Assembly (NCBI GenBank): GCA_032209605.1
Contig: JASFXZ010000029.1
Location: forward strand, 2,531,001 to 2,595,000
Length of the DNA: 64,000 nucleotides
Direction of reading: 5' to 3'
Source of the DNA: Mactromeris polynyma
Taxonomy: Eukaryota; Mollusca; Bivalvia; Venerida; Mactridae
Shown: one piece after another, positions 26,401-41,400 of the stretch
Layout of the letters: every line of letters begins with the position of its first letter
Position numbering within the stretch: the stretch's first letter is position 1
The notes under the pieces: model-generated
Seen by the model: only the letters and a program-made list of their open reading frames with translations
Database searches by the model: none
What the model was told of the DNA's origin: nothing
Made by a program: the position numbers and the translations under genes

Positions 26401-29400
26401 AAGATAGCAAAAATAACATTCATGGTTTCTCCTTTTCGTAGCGTCCTAAAGCGGCTGTACAGGGTCATTCTTTCAAAAGCACTTGTAACAGTCGCTGGCA
26501 CCTCAGTCACAAAATACAATTTTAAACATTGCACGGCAACTCTCATAACACCCTACATAACTCGTAATAAATACACTCCTTGATGTTTGATTCTTACTGT
26601 CTTTTGTTCTATACATATCATACAATAAGCAGCGGCAAAATATTTGAAGTTTAGTGTAGTCGAATCGTAATTGGTTGCAGTTAAATTGGCATGAAAACTG
26701 AAGTCAATGTTTTATATAGTCTGTTCCACTGTTGACATTGGTAATGGTGTTTACAAAGGAGAACACGTTGAAAAGACGCTAGTTATAAAGGTATTTATGA
26801 TGTTTGCTAAAGGCCGACACGAACGGAAAAAGTATCTGCTACAAAATATTTGAAGAGGTTAGGAGTTATTGCTAGGTTTGATGTTGACGTTTCCCAACAA
26901 CCTTCTGAGTACTGGAGTGTATTCTGTTGTACGTTACTGCAACATACTCAAAGCTACACTTAACTAATGAAAATATGAAACTGAAAAATACACGTTCAAC
27001 TTACCCAAAGTTATGATATGTTCCGTTACAATCCTGTTGTGATTGTGCGCCATATCCTAGACCATCCACCGGAAAAAATGCATTAGTGTAATATCTGAAA
27101 AAATATGACATCTGCAACATGAATTGTGCTATTTATTACATTTAGTAGCAACCAAAACAAACCGAGAGACAGTATTTGTTCAAGTCTTACTAAATTTCTA
27201 ACATCTATTTTATTCGTTTTAAGTGTTTCGGCCATAAAGTGGTTTATACGAGAAAACATGTCTATCAAAACAAGTGATCTGAAACGGCACCCACTCTTTT
27301 GTTTTGAAACATCTGTTGTAATGACTACTCACTTATAGGACGATTCGCTTATAAGACGAGACGAAACATTGCCCTGTAAACATAGTTCATAACAACAATT
27401 GCTAACAAAACAGAACTATTATAATACTCCGGCATGACAACGACGTTGGACATATACGTATCTCGTATCCGCCATGCGACGTCTCCACGTTAATGTAACG
27501 CCTTTTGTTCTAATTGATTCTTAATGCTATGGTCTCTTATATTGTTCAATCATATTTGGTTACCGTTTGATTGTTCCAGTCTGTGCTTCTAATATAATTT
27601 TGTCGACAATTGCATGGTTAGTACCGCTAACACTACGATAATACGTTTCGAAATCAGCATGGGTAGTGTCATAGAGCCACGCCCCGTACGGACTATCAAC
27701 GTAGGTTGCGCTTGACAACGGAACATATTGCAAGTCATCAAAGTCATCATGTAGTTTGCTGAAATCGTAATATACGGCTTCAAGCTCAACATCGTTCGGT
27801 CCAGCTGGCGCCTGGGTAACTACAATATAAAGAGATATGTGGTACACGTGCAGAATAAATTTAAATTCGTTGTAAGAAAAATAATTTTGTAATCTTGTTA
27901 TCAACATGTTTCATGTTTTATTCTCCATGGTTATTTATGTTAGTCAGCCATACACCTTGCTTTTACATTCTCGTAGACGTTTGCCCATGCATTTCATCAA
28001 TCCCTAATGTTTCGTAAACTAACATTTTATCAGGGATCTGTAAGTGGAGGTATTGTCTTGTGTATGTGGTGTTCCCTGCAACAACTTAATCTTTCCTTCG
28101 TAAGTATATGAAATGTATGTACATAATATCGCTGTCAAATAATATACTGTTTATATGTAAAATGTACATGATCATGTTATACATTGTTTGTCTGTCTTGT
28201 ATGTACGCTAATTGCTTGCTTATATACAGAGCCTTATTTGATTAAATATAAAATGTATTGCTGTATGTCTGTCCTTTATTAATTGTGTTATTTGTTTTGG
28301 AGTTTTTGGTGTTGATAACAGATAATGATTAAGATAAAAGCATATGGAGGATGAAAGAGAAACAGGTTTATCTATTTCTTTATAGATATGCAGACAGACT
28401 AGTTTGACATTCACTTCTTGACTTGTTCTATAAACATGGAATTTGTCACCATAGAAACGATATTTCTTATCTTACACAAAGTATAAGTGTTTGTTACATA
28501 GTACAGTAACTGCTGTTATTTGCAAACATATTTATCAATTTGTAATTATCTATTTATTTCATTAGTGGAAAGGCATGTATCACCATGGAAACGATACTTT
28601 ATCTTCACATGGTATAACACTATATTCTTATTCCTGTTATTTAGGTTAATTTATCACTTGGTTCAAATGGAAAAATCATCATAAAAAGAAACCACACTAT
28701 TAATTTCATAAGTAGAACACTTGTTACCTGCTTGGTCAGGAGTTGTGAACACTGCAGGTGCACTTTTAGCACTGACAGTACCATTTATATCCACCTCTAT
28801 AGAACATTCATACGCTGTGCCAGCCACGACGCCATCAGCACTTGTAAATGTTTTGGTGAATGAACCTGTTCCAGCACTTGCATCCCCGTCACTTTGAGAC
28901 TTTGTCATTGTGCTGGCTGAACTACTAGTGCAGACTACATCGTAATCTCTGGGAAAAAACGAACAAGCAACAATATGGACATGGTCAAACACTCGAGGTA
29001 ACTGTGGTATGTTATACAGCAAATAATGGACAAGGCTAAAGAAGTGATTTAAAAGTATCGGAATATTCGATTAATGGTATGTTTGTTTTACACACAGAGA
29101 TTGTCACAAGTTCTCCCCCTTTATCCCTTCTAGAGTTCTCTCCCTTTATCCCAAATATGGTATATGTATATAGTTCTATAAACAGGTTTTTGTAGCTAGG
29201 ACTTGGTGAGAAATCTGCATGCAGGAGATTGGTGTAATGTACAATTTAACTATCAGTCACAAAGGTGATACTTAATGCGAATTATTGTAAAGTAAATGAG
29301 AGATTTTAAAAACTTCCTATTAAACCATAAGTTTTGAAGTATGAAGCCGATTACTGCGTTATATTTTATATGTAATCATTATGGGGTAATGAAATGCCAG

Positions 29401-32400
29401 TATGGAAAATGAAGAACATGTACATGCGTATACAGTCTTGTTGATGGATGTCTTTCAGTGTGTGTTTACTGTATCATAGATTGGACAATGGCTGACTTAT
29501 GAAGAATGTTACAGTTGAACAAAACTTACACTGCACCAACAAGCGGTGGTGACGCAAGACTACCGTTGGTCTGGAAGTAGATTGCACTAGGTTGATCCCA
29601 TGTGATGGTGAATTCTGTTCCATTTACATTTACACTCTCTACATTGTCAGCACCTTGAATGAGAGTGATGTAATAACCGTTTTTATTAAGTCACTGAATT
29701 ACTAGACATGGTATTTATCACCAAAGTAACAATCTGGAGCACTGTCAATGTAAAATAAAACAAAAAAGGCAAAGTATACTGCATGTACTGCCCGAGTTTG
29801 ATATTTCCAAATAAAGTCCAAATTCGTTTTTTCCACAAATATAGCTCCCAGTGTGATATTTCCCAATACAGCCTGAGTTTGGTATTTAACAATGTATCCT
29901 GGGTTTGAATATTTCCTAAAACAGTCCTAGTTCTATACTTTCCACAAAACAAAATTAAACTCTCTTCTGTATAGGTATAGTAATGTATATTTTGTGTCGC
30001 TGATAATTACATATACGTATGTTGCTTTATTCATTTGGTAGACACAGAGGTGTTAAGGAATTGGGATTGTTTTCAATGTTTACACACCATGTTTCCATGT
30101 CAATCAATAATTATCAACCCAGAGAAAGTGAAGTATGGAGGTTTAGGAAGGACGTATATTACAATAATGTGATATCACCGAATATACTCGGACAACAGTC
30201 GTTGTGATCTATTAATCGAAATGGAATATTTCTTTCATTTGTATATTATAGACATGTAATGTTAAAGTCTTTTTTATATATTTGTCGAATAAAGCATCAG
30301 ACGAGAGCACACCAAAACCAATGACATACTACGGTTATATAACCTTGCACAATCCTGAAGATACTGACACAATGGCACCAAGCTTGTGTGCGTGGTTTAA
30401 TATATTAACTTGTAACGTATATACAAACATGCAACTTACTGCATTGAAAGGCAGTTGGGTCAACAATTGTGTAATATGTAGGGTCTGACGTCAGCGATGC
30501 AGTAAATATCGTTCCTACGGCGGCACTTGACGCAGCACATGTGGCAGACGATATCGCTGTCGATACATCGTCCAATGTCATAACCAGCTGACATGAACAT
30601 TCGAGAGGATTGTTTCCTAAATTTCTGAAATGTGTGTACAATAAAACGTATCAGCACTTACTTTAAAGAGACTAACTACTTGGAAGCACTAAAACTGTTT
30701 CTGATAAACACAATATATACAAGTGTCTGTATAATGACATAAAGAAGATGCTGCATATGTGCCATGACCTCACAGCAAGAACTACTAGAAAAACCATATT
30801 GGCCGTCTTTGCGCCAATGTGTTCTTTGGTTTATTTGCTATGAACAAAGGGGTTGTAACCTTTGGCTTTAGGTGAAGCCAAAAATAAGTTTGACCCATAT
30901 TTTTGCATTTCAACACGAGTTAAAACCATATATTGATTGTAAAACAAGGTTTCTTTCAATTGAAACAACTTGACATTTTTCTTTCTACATTTATGCAACA
31001 CATATACCGTGTCTCGTTAGGGTTTAATGCCTCCGCATTGGGAGCAGGATGTCTAAGGTTCGAATCCCCGTAGAGGGTCCGTTCTGATATGGCCGGTAGG
31101 TGAGCCTCCAGCCAGTTCAATAATGGTTACCGTGCACCTACCTGCCTGGTGCCTGGTATTAAAGGACAGGAAACGGGAAGTAAACGTGCTCAGAATGCAG
31201 GTGTCTCATAAGTCAGAAATGGCTGGCCCTTTAAATAGGGTTGACACTATAATAAATAAACTTACAGTAGAACCTCAATAATAAGACCACCATCGGAACT
31301 CTTGAAAACTGAACTTCAGCCTTATTCATTGGGGCTGAATAAACAGCAAAACATTTAAAAAGGGACTTCAAAATGATGCGCTTATTATTGAGGTGTTCTT
31401 ATTATTGATGTGTTCTTTTTATTGAGGTGGTCTTTAAGTGAGGTTTTATTGCACTTTACTTTTACTTTTTACACATAAAATAACTCAAAGCAACAACAAC
31501 CAAAAAAAACGAAAAACAACAAAAAAAACAAAAACAAAAAAACAGTCAGACATCAGCATAATTTGTCGATGATCTTACAATGATCCCAGATTTGTAAGTC
31601 CGTTAAATGCAGAAGTAGCCAGGGTCTCTATACTGTTGTCACTGAAATCTGCAGACACCAATAGTGTGTTACTGGTCAATGAGTGTACATGTGTCATCTG
31701 GTTTCCAGATAAATATAGATATCGCAATGACGTCATGTTGTCCATAAGAGATTCTGGCAATGTCTGTAGTATGTTGTCGGTAATTGATCTGAATAAAACA
31801 CATTTAAAACATTAAATTTTCATAGTGTCCGATATGATGCTATGGCAAACTTCCATTTCGTTTTATGACAGACTCAACAAACACTCTAGCAGACTCTACT
31901 TACACTCTAGCAGACTCTTCTAACACACCAGCAGACTCTTCTAACACACCAGCAGACTCTTCTAACACACCAGCAGACTCTACTAACCCATCAGCAGACT
32001 CTTTCAACACACCAGCAGACTCTACTAACGCTCTAGCAGTCTCTTCTAACATACTAGCAGACTCTCCTAACGCTCTAGCAGACTATTCTAACACACCAGC
32101 AAACTCTACTAACGCTCTAGCAGACTCTTCTAACACACCAGCAGACTCTTCTAACACACTAGCAGACTCTACTAACGCTCTAGCAGACTCTTCTAACAAA
32201 CTAGCAGACTATACTAACGCTCTAGCAGACTATACTAACACTCTAGCAGAATGTACTTACACTCTAGCAGACTATACTAACACTCTAGCAAACTCTACTT
32301 ACACTCTAGCAGACTATACTTACACTCTAGCAGACTATACTTACACTATAGCAGACTCTATTAACACTCTAGCAGACTCTACTTTCACTCTAGCAGACTG

Positions 32401-35400
32401 TACTAAAACTCTAGCAGACTATACTTACACTCTAGCAGACTCTATTAACACTCTAGCAGACTCTACTGACACTCTAGCAGACTCTACTTACACTCTAGCA
32501 GACTCACGTAACACACTAGCAGAAGCTACATACACTCTAGCAGACTCTACTAACACTATACCAGACGATACTTACACTCTAGTAGACTCTACTAACACTA
32601 TACTAGACGATACTAACACTATACCAGACGATACTAACACTATACCAGAAATAAAAGTTTTGGAGGCTTCTTGTTATGGTAATGTTCTATAACTCTTCGC
32701 ACTGCTTGAAGTCTTGGTAGAGTATTTCATGTGACCGCCACTTTCTGCTGCAATCGCTTACTTTATGCTTTAATTTATGTTTTTAAGCATCCTTTGGTCA
32801 CTTGTATGTAAACGTAAGTACTACTTTTAAACTTTAAAAGGTTAAGTAAAGCCTAACATGAAACACATCAATACATATTTTTAATACATAGAAATCTAGC
32901 TTTTTCATGCTATACTGCAAATTTCCAAGATATATTTGTGTTTCTTTTAATACTTACAATGTATTTATACTGTACAAGTCCTTGAACGCTCCAGACTCGA
33001 TATATTCTATTTGGTTGTTACCTAGATAAAGTTTATACAACGATGTCTGATTATAAAGAGAACCCGTGGGTATTTCTGTGATAAAATTGTCTTGAAGGTA
33101 TCTGAAATTAAACACAAGAAAGTTAATTGTTCATATACAGTGCATAAGTAAAACAGTAAACAGTAAAACGACCTCCATCCACAAAAGGAGGGTCAATGAC
33201 TTCAATCAACTTGAGGAAGAGCCCAGGATACCCATCAACTGGAGGAAGAGGCCAGGACATCCATCAGACTGAAGAAGAGCCAAGGACATCAATCAGCTAC
33301 AGAAAGAGCCAAGGACATCAATCAGCTTCAGGAAGAGCCAAGGACATCAATCACTTACACAAAGAGCCAAGGACCTCAATCAGCTACAGAAAGAGCCAAG
33401 GACATCAATCAGCTACAGAAAGAGCCAAGGACAGCAATCAGCTACAGAAAGAGCCAAGGACCTCAATCAGCTACAGAAAGAGCAAAGGACAGCAATCTGC
33501 TACAGAAAGAGCCAAGGACAGCAATCAGCTACAGAAAGAGCCAAGGACATCAATCACTTACACAAAGAGCCAAGGACTTCAATCAGCTACAGAAAGAGCC
33601 AAGGACTTCAATCAGCTACAGAAAGAGCAAAGGACAGCAGTCACTTACACAAAGAGCCAAGGACCTCAATCAGCTACAGAAAGAGCCAAGGACCTCAATC
33701 AGCTACAGAAAGAGCAAAGGACAGCAATCTGCTACAGAAAGAGCCAAGGACATCAATCAGCTACAGAAAGAGCCAAGGACAGCAATCTGCTACAGAAAGA
33801 GCCAAGGACCTCAATCAGCTACAGAAAGAGCCAAGGACATCAATCAGCTACAGAAAGAGCCAAGGACTTCAATCAGCTACGCAAAGAGCCAAGGACCTCA
33901 ATCAGCTACAGAAAGAGCAAAGGACAGCAGTCTGCTACAGAAAGAGCCAAGGACATCAATCTGCTACAGAAAGAGCAAAGGACATCAATCAGCTACAGAA
34001 TGAGCCAATGACAGCAATCTGCTACAGAAAGAGCAAAGGACATCAATCTGCTACAGAATGAGCCAAGGACATCAATCAGCTACAGAAAGAGCCAAGGACA
34101 GCAATCTGCTACAGAATGAGCCAAGGACATCAATCAGCTACAGAAAGAGCCAAGGACTTCAATCAGCTACAGAATGAGCCAAGGACTTCAATCAGCTTCA
34201 TAAAGAGCCAAGGACATCAATCTGCTACAGATTGAGCCAAGGACATCAATCTGCTACAGAATGAGCCAAGGACATCAATCAGCTATAGAATGAGCCAAGG
34301 ACTTCAATCAGCTGCAGAAAGAGCCAATGACATCAATCAGCTACAAAATGAGCCAAGGACATCAATCAGCTACATATTGAGCCAAGGACATCAATCAGCT
34401 ACAGATTGAGCCAAGAACATTAATCAGCTACAGAATGAGCCAAGGACATCAATCAGCTACAGATTGAGCCAAGTACATTAATCAGCTACAGAATGAGACA
34501 AGGACATCAATCAGCTACAGATTGAGCCAAGTACATTAATCAGCTCCATAAAGAGCCAAGGACATCAATCAGCTAAAGGTAGAGCCAATGACATCGATCA
34601 GCTAGAAGAAGAGATAAGGAACGCCATCCGCTTGAGGAAGAGCCAATGACCTTCTTCAATTTGAGGAAGAACCAATGACAAACCTCAGCTAAAGGAAAAG
34701 CCAAGGAACTCCGTCAGCTTGAGGAAGAGCTAATGAATAAGTACTGTATTGAAACCTTTTCAAATAGTGTAAACCAGTGCTGCGACTCTAGTACTTTTTA
34801 CCAAATAATATATATGAATATCTAGAAAGAGTAGCACAAGCAAGATTAAAGACAGGGTCACCCACACAGATTAAATAAAATTAAACATATACGGAAGGGT
34901 GTATAAAAACAACAATTTTTAGGGGCATGAGTAACAATACAGAACCTTACAGTTTAACTAAGCAGCACAAAAAACTTACAGCTCCAATATAGCATGACCA
35001 TGATATATAATCAAAATGATACTTACATAATGTGGAACTCCTGTGTTGTGAGACTTTGAGGGTACAATGTAAGGTTGTTGCTGTTAAGGTAAATATCATA
35101 CAAGTCCACATCTTCAAAGGCATCATAGCTTAGCGCAGTAAGTTCATTACTGTAAAGTGATATTGTCTTCGACACTGATGATGTTCCACCGAATATCTTG
35201 TTCGTTATGAGATTGATGTTGTTGCTATGCAGGTACCTAAAACGATATTGACCATAGTCAGCGGGTAATATTATTCCGTATGAACCATACGCGAAATCTA
35301 AATTTACAAAAACAAACAACTGAAATCAACACTTTGACATTTAAAGGTAGATAGTCTTTTTATCAAAATAATTATGTTATGTGTTTATTTTGAGAAAATG

Positions 35401-38400
35401 GCATGTCACTGACATACTCTAAATCATTACATTGTAACGTTTCTTAAACAATTCCTGGAACTACAAAACACGAGTATAATACAGGTCTCTTTCCTCGGCG
35501 TGTAGGCCAGGATGGACAAAATACCCATATCAGACACATGTATTGTGGTTTTGGAAAACATTTAAGGAAAGTTAATGCAGTGTTGTAGAGTATATCTGTA
35601 TGTAGTAAATTACCACCAATTTTCTCATATTTATCAAAAAAGACTATATATCTTTAAAGCTTTATCAAACTAACTATTATGAACATATCTTCAATTCAAA
35701 ACAATACAGCACGCTAACGCAAGTAAACTTTATTGGTATGTATGTTTCGATCATCTCTCTATCTCTCTCTTCATAATTACTGAATATAGGTTGTCAAACT
35801 ATTTGTTGAATAAATAAGCATTAACCAAAAACCGTAGTGCATTATGGGAACTTAAGACTCCTTATCGATGCCATCATCTTAACATGCTACATATCATAAT
35901 GATTTTGACAGAGACTAAACAAGAAATATCTTGAAAAAAGATGGTCGGCGGAATTTGAAGGTTTAAGATTTGTTGTGCAACATAAACTAATGCTGAGATG
36001 TTACGATTGCTGGTCACTCCAGATCCAAAAAGGTTTTCGGTAACTTCACCGAAACTCAGTGGATTTCGGTAGGGTAACGTACCCTTTATCGAAAGGTTAA
36101 CCAATCCGCGTCAAGGTTACAAACGTTGTTCAGTTGAAAAGAAAGTGGTTGAGTGGTTAACATAAGGTTCGATTGGTTAACACAACACTGATATGCTAAT
36201 AGCAAAACCATGACAGTACGGCAGCGCCGAAAAAAACTTACATATAGGACGTAGTGAAGTTAGTGAAGGCTTCCCTTTCTATTGTTGAAATAACTCCTGA
36301 ATTCATGTACGCTCTATATGAAGAAACGTCTGTAAATGCCCTTGTTGGTATTGTTTCGAATTCTAGGGAAGAAAGTGTTAGAGTATGTCCCACAGATAAG
36401 TGGTGGAATGAATATGGATACAGTTCTCGCAATGGATTGCCGGCGAAACTCAGATGTTTAGTTGACACGCCGTTAAAAGCATCGCCATATATAACTGTGA
36501 TTTGGTTATATGCCAACGAGCTGAAAATATAAATTTGCAAGGTATATTAAAGTTAAAAAATAACAGAAACATGTACATGTAGCGACAAATCTGTGTAATT
36601 GTCAAGTAAATAGCTTAAAGTTTAAGCAAGTGTCAACAAGCCAAAAAAGAAAGTTTCTACATTTCCAGATACAGTAAAACCTCAATAATACGACCATCAT
36701 TGGGACCCTTGAAAACTGGTGAAAACACATTGAAAATGGACTTGAAAATTGTGTTCTTAATTTCGATGTGGTCTTAATATGGAGATGGTCGTTAAGTGAG
36801 GTTTTACTGCAGGTATTTTAAATGGAAAGTGTCAGTTATTTAAAACTAAAGACTTGTGACTAAATATATCACCATTTTCATATACATTTATGCCGTAGTT
36901 GATGTTTGCTTTTTGTAAAAGGTCGATATTAATGTTTTTTCCTTTTCACCATTTTAACACTTTCAAGAGTGACTTAGAATCCTCATACACCTATAATCAG
37001 ATGGCACACACGAATCTTACACTCTCGAAAACATCGTGCTCTACATACAGTAAAACCTCAATAATAGGACCTCCCATGAGACCCTTGAAAACGGGTCTTC
37101 TTATTGTATTGAGGATGGTATCAAAATTGATGTTCAGTAAAGAGCAAAACAGTGACTAGAAAATGGACTTGAAAAGTGTATTCTTAATTTTGAGGTTGTC
37201 TTTAAGAGATATTTTAGTGTACTGTAATGTGTAAAGCTATTCTTAATATTATGTGAGGGGCTGGCATTTTGATTAGCAACTTATTTTCTGTAAATAACTC
37301 ATTATACATACACATTTCTAGGCAACACGCTTGGTACTTTTATTATATAATACATCTCATAACAATGTACTGATTTATATCAGAACTGAGTGTATTTTAA
37401 AATCAACATTTTGTATCCTATAAGTATTTCTTAAATGGTGTTAGAGCTTACTCAAAAACTCTCATCTTGACTTACAATGTTTCTCCAACTGAGAGATCTT
37501 TGAACGTATTTTCTCGCAAGATGTTGATCCGATTATAGGACAAATCAAAATTTTCTGACACAGCCATATTTTCAAAATCTCCACCAGTTGGCAACGTCGT
37601 GAGCTTGTTGTTTGATAAATACCTGTAAATAATATCACTTAGCATTATTTAAGTTACATATTGTATTACTATACTATTACAACCATAACTTATGGAATAT
37701 TCTTGATGAAATAGAATCTATTAATTGAGCGCTGCTATGGAATTTACAACCTCTTCTGTAAGTGACGTCATATCCAGAAAACGCAACATGTGATGACACT
37801 ATTTGCAAGCAGTAAACAATATTTACTCCATACGGTCACTTCGTTTCATATTTCCATATGGGACAAATTTTGCTTATTGTGTCAGTACATGGTGACGTCA
37901 CATGTGATATTATCTGGAAATGACGTCACAAATAGAAGAGGTTGGACATCGTACAGCGGTATATGTATATAGCACTATATGTTTATGGGATATACATACA
38001 CAATAGAAGGAATAAAGGGGGAGAGCTCGTGATAATCTCAAATAGCGATAAATTCGAGCTCCGATTTCTCATATAATTTCAAAATTCTAAATTAAAATAA
38101 ACGTTGCTTATACATGTCTTGTGGGTAACAATACCAACATATTGCTCATTATTTCTAATACGTTTTCCATAGTTCGCGTTTCCATTTATAGACTATTTCG
38201 CGACTATAAAAAGTTCACGTTTCTAATGACCCCGTGAACATTGCTAATATATGTATTTTCCTCGTGTTGATAATCAGTACAGTGAACCTCGCTGTAATGC
38301 TATATGTGTATTTAAGATACACTACTTACAAGTCAACAATCGAGGTAACATGAGCGAATGTGCCATCCTCTATCCAGCCAATGTCATTATTTGAAAACGA

Positions 38401-41400
38401 GACCGTCCCACTCAGGGGACTGTTTGCAAAATGGACTTTCAACAGCTGTGCTATGTTGTTGTTCTGCATATTCCTAAAATATATAAACATGTGATTATTT
38501 CGGTTAGAATAGATTCTTCTATAATTTATAATGGGAGTTTAATTCACCTAAGCAGTCAATCCTTCCCAAATAAGTGAACAAAACCCGGTTTTAAACTGGG
38601 TTCAAACCGAGTTAAACACGGTGGTATTGGCACCGGGTAAATGGTGTTTTTTTTTCTAGGCAAAATGTGGGTTTTCCAGAGGAAAATAAACCTACAAAAA
38701 CACAGGTTAAACAACTTAGTAGGGTTTTTTTCTGAGTTAATGTATTTTTTAACACACTTCTCCAGAAGTTATTTTTTTGTTGGCTTAAAGTGAGCAAAAG
38801 CAAGTTTTTAGACATAAAAACCTACTTTTTCCAGAGAAGCGAGTTAAAAACCCGCTTATAACCCACTTCTTGATAAGTTGGGTTAAGCGGGTTTTAAAAC
38901 CCACTTTGAACTCACTTATTTCCTCAAAGATTCGCTTAAAACCCACTTTGTTGTCCATAAAACAGAAAAAATCACTTTTTAGTAAAAACCCAGAAAACGC
39001 TTTTAACTTTTCATAATAATAATTAAACTTATGTAATGTCTGTTGCAGTTATAAAGGCGAAGGAAGATCCCTACACCTGAACCACTGAGCTCATCAGCCA
39101 TCAACCAACAGAACTGCCATCAATACAGTCGGTTGTATGGGGTGTGGATGGCTTCCTCACTTAAAACTTTCTATATCTCGGGTGGGATTCAAGTCACTCG
39201 ACCATGGACCCCCTACAGTGATCTTACAAATAGTAATATGAATATGCAAACATATTACTGGAACAAGTGGACTTATATGATTAAAGAATTTCTCGGCATA
39301 ATGTTTACCCAACGCTGTCCACTTAATATGTCCACTCCACAGGAGATTGTCACGAGTTCTCTCCCTTTATCCCTTCTACAGTGAGGTAGTTCGATCAGCA
39401 ACTATATAGTGACTATGGTGACTATGGTGACTATGGTTGGATGCTAAAACTCAGTCTAGTTCGTCTACGGTCTAGTAACTCTGGTCACTCTTCGAACGTG
39501 GAGGTTTGAATACTATATAGAGGTGTTCCGAACATTAACTAAGGTTCAACCACCGATTTAGTAAGGTTGAACTATAGTCGATATTCGGAACACCTTTATA
39601 GGATTTTCACCCCTCCAAATTCGAAGAGTGACCAGAGTAACAAGACCATAGATGAACTAGACTGAGTTTTATCATCCAACCATAGTCACTATAGTTGCCG
39701 ATCGAACTACCTCAGTATATGTATAATATAGTATGTATAGAAGTGATAAAGGGAGAGAACTCGTGACAATCTCCTGGGTTCACTCTATATACATGTACTC
39801 TCTGGTAAAATGACATATTAAGAGCTAATGAAATATATTAAATTGAAATTTGAAACGTTTCTGTAGATTTGCAACTACGATTTTTTTTCTCAAATTATGA
39901 CCCAAGACATGCGATATAATTTTAATAGCATACATAAATGTATACAGTTTTTTTATAATTATAGGTTATCATACAGGGCTGGTGTGCCTTACGCCGATAT
40001 TGGCATACTAGAAGAGATATTGGCCTGTGGAAAACCAGTCCTGTTTTATAACCTTTTAATTGTATATGTTCAACTCCAGTGTACAGTTGCTTAATGTTAT
40101 CAGAAAACAAGATTTAATATACAAATAAACAAGTTGAATAAAGTATTGGAAATAATTGAACATTTTAGAAATGATTTAGAATCTATATAATTTTTCTAGA
40201 AAATATTTAGATCTATAGGTCTAAAATAGTTTCTAATAAATGTTTGAAATTATTAACACAGATTTGACGAACTTTAATTATAAACATCGACATCGAAAGT
40301 CCATCAACCATTCGAACGTCGGCCGTATGCCTGATATCGAAATTCGGTAAACCCGGAAGTATGCCAAATTTCCAATATTCGGCACTCCAGAGGTGCGTTT
40401 TTAGAGGTAGGGGAAGGTAAGCGAGAAAAGTTAGCCAATGTAGAAAAGGTAGCTGTCTAAAAAACGCTTGAACGCTTGAACGCCAGACGACATTGTTTCG
40501 CATGGACGCCATTTTGTTTAGCAAAGCTAGCACTGTCAGATCACGCTACCTATCTAAATATTGTTCTACGTTTAAGAAAAGGCACCGCTACTCTCCCTAC
40601 GTAGCGCTAGGTAGAATTCTATTTTTCCTACCTCTAAAAACGCACCTCTGGTCACATGATCATTGATATTGGCCTCATATTGTTCATATCCGTTTATGTA
40701 TAGTGCAAATTTGTTACTATATTTAGTAACATATGCAATGAATAATAATACTTACAGAGTCAGCAGAGAGGTACAGTTCTCAAAAGCTTCATCGGGTATG
40801 TACTGAATTTGATTATCGTGCAACAGAAGCGACACCATGCTCGATAAATTCCCGAACGGATACTTGTGCGTGAACCGGAACTCATTTCCCGCCATTTCTC
40901 TGGAAAAATGTACGAAATAATTACAGGTATGCTTGCTCAAAGATTCGAAAGACCGATGGTGACAATCACAGTTCAGTATCTCTATCCTAGAAAAGTCACG
41001 ATTTCAAGATTTCTACTCTTCACGATTTCAACTTCAAGAATTTCAGCATCACGTTTCAAACTTCAGAAAATCACGATTTCAACTTCAGGAAGTCACGATT
41101 TCGACTTCAAGAATTCATGAAATATTAGATCCGGGAAGATGAAATTGTGAAATAACGAATTCAAGATTATGAATTCGTAAAGTCAAACATTTTTCATGTA
41201 TTCAAGATTAGGACTTTGTGAAGTTGAAATCTTGAAATCGTGACTTTCCATAAAGAGAAATGATTAAGTTTGAATGTGAACACCGGTCTTTCGTACAAAG
41301 ACAATAAAAGATGCAAACTTCACTGTGTTCGTTGTGTGCAGCCATGGTTGAATTATATGCGTATTTCAACGGTATATATATGAATCATTAATGAACATAT

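Noticed and set aside
31057..31067. tRNA gene
   Set aside because: A perfect B box is present, but no cloverleaf closes and the sequence continues into a SINE body.
31865..32692. 275-codon plus-strand frame of LADSTNT repeats
   Set aside because: It is a 21-bp minisatellite; the open frame follows from the period. It lies in an intron of a well-supported gene and has no splice or codon signal.
33196..34011. 271-codon plus-strand frame of Gln/Lys/Ser repeats
   Set aside because: A 29-bp minisatellite read in rotating frames; no support as a gene.
39133..39384. 83-codon plus-strand frame
   Set aside because: It runs through a SINE-like piece into the arm of a MITE; no splice or homology support.
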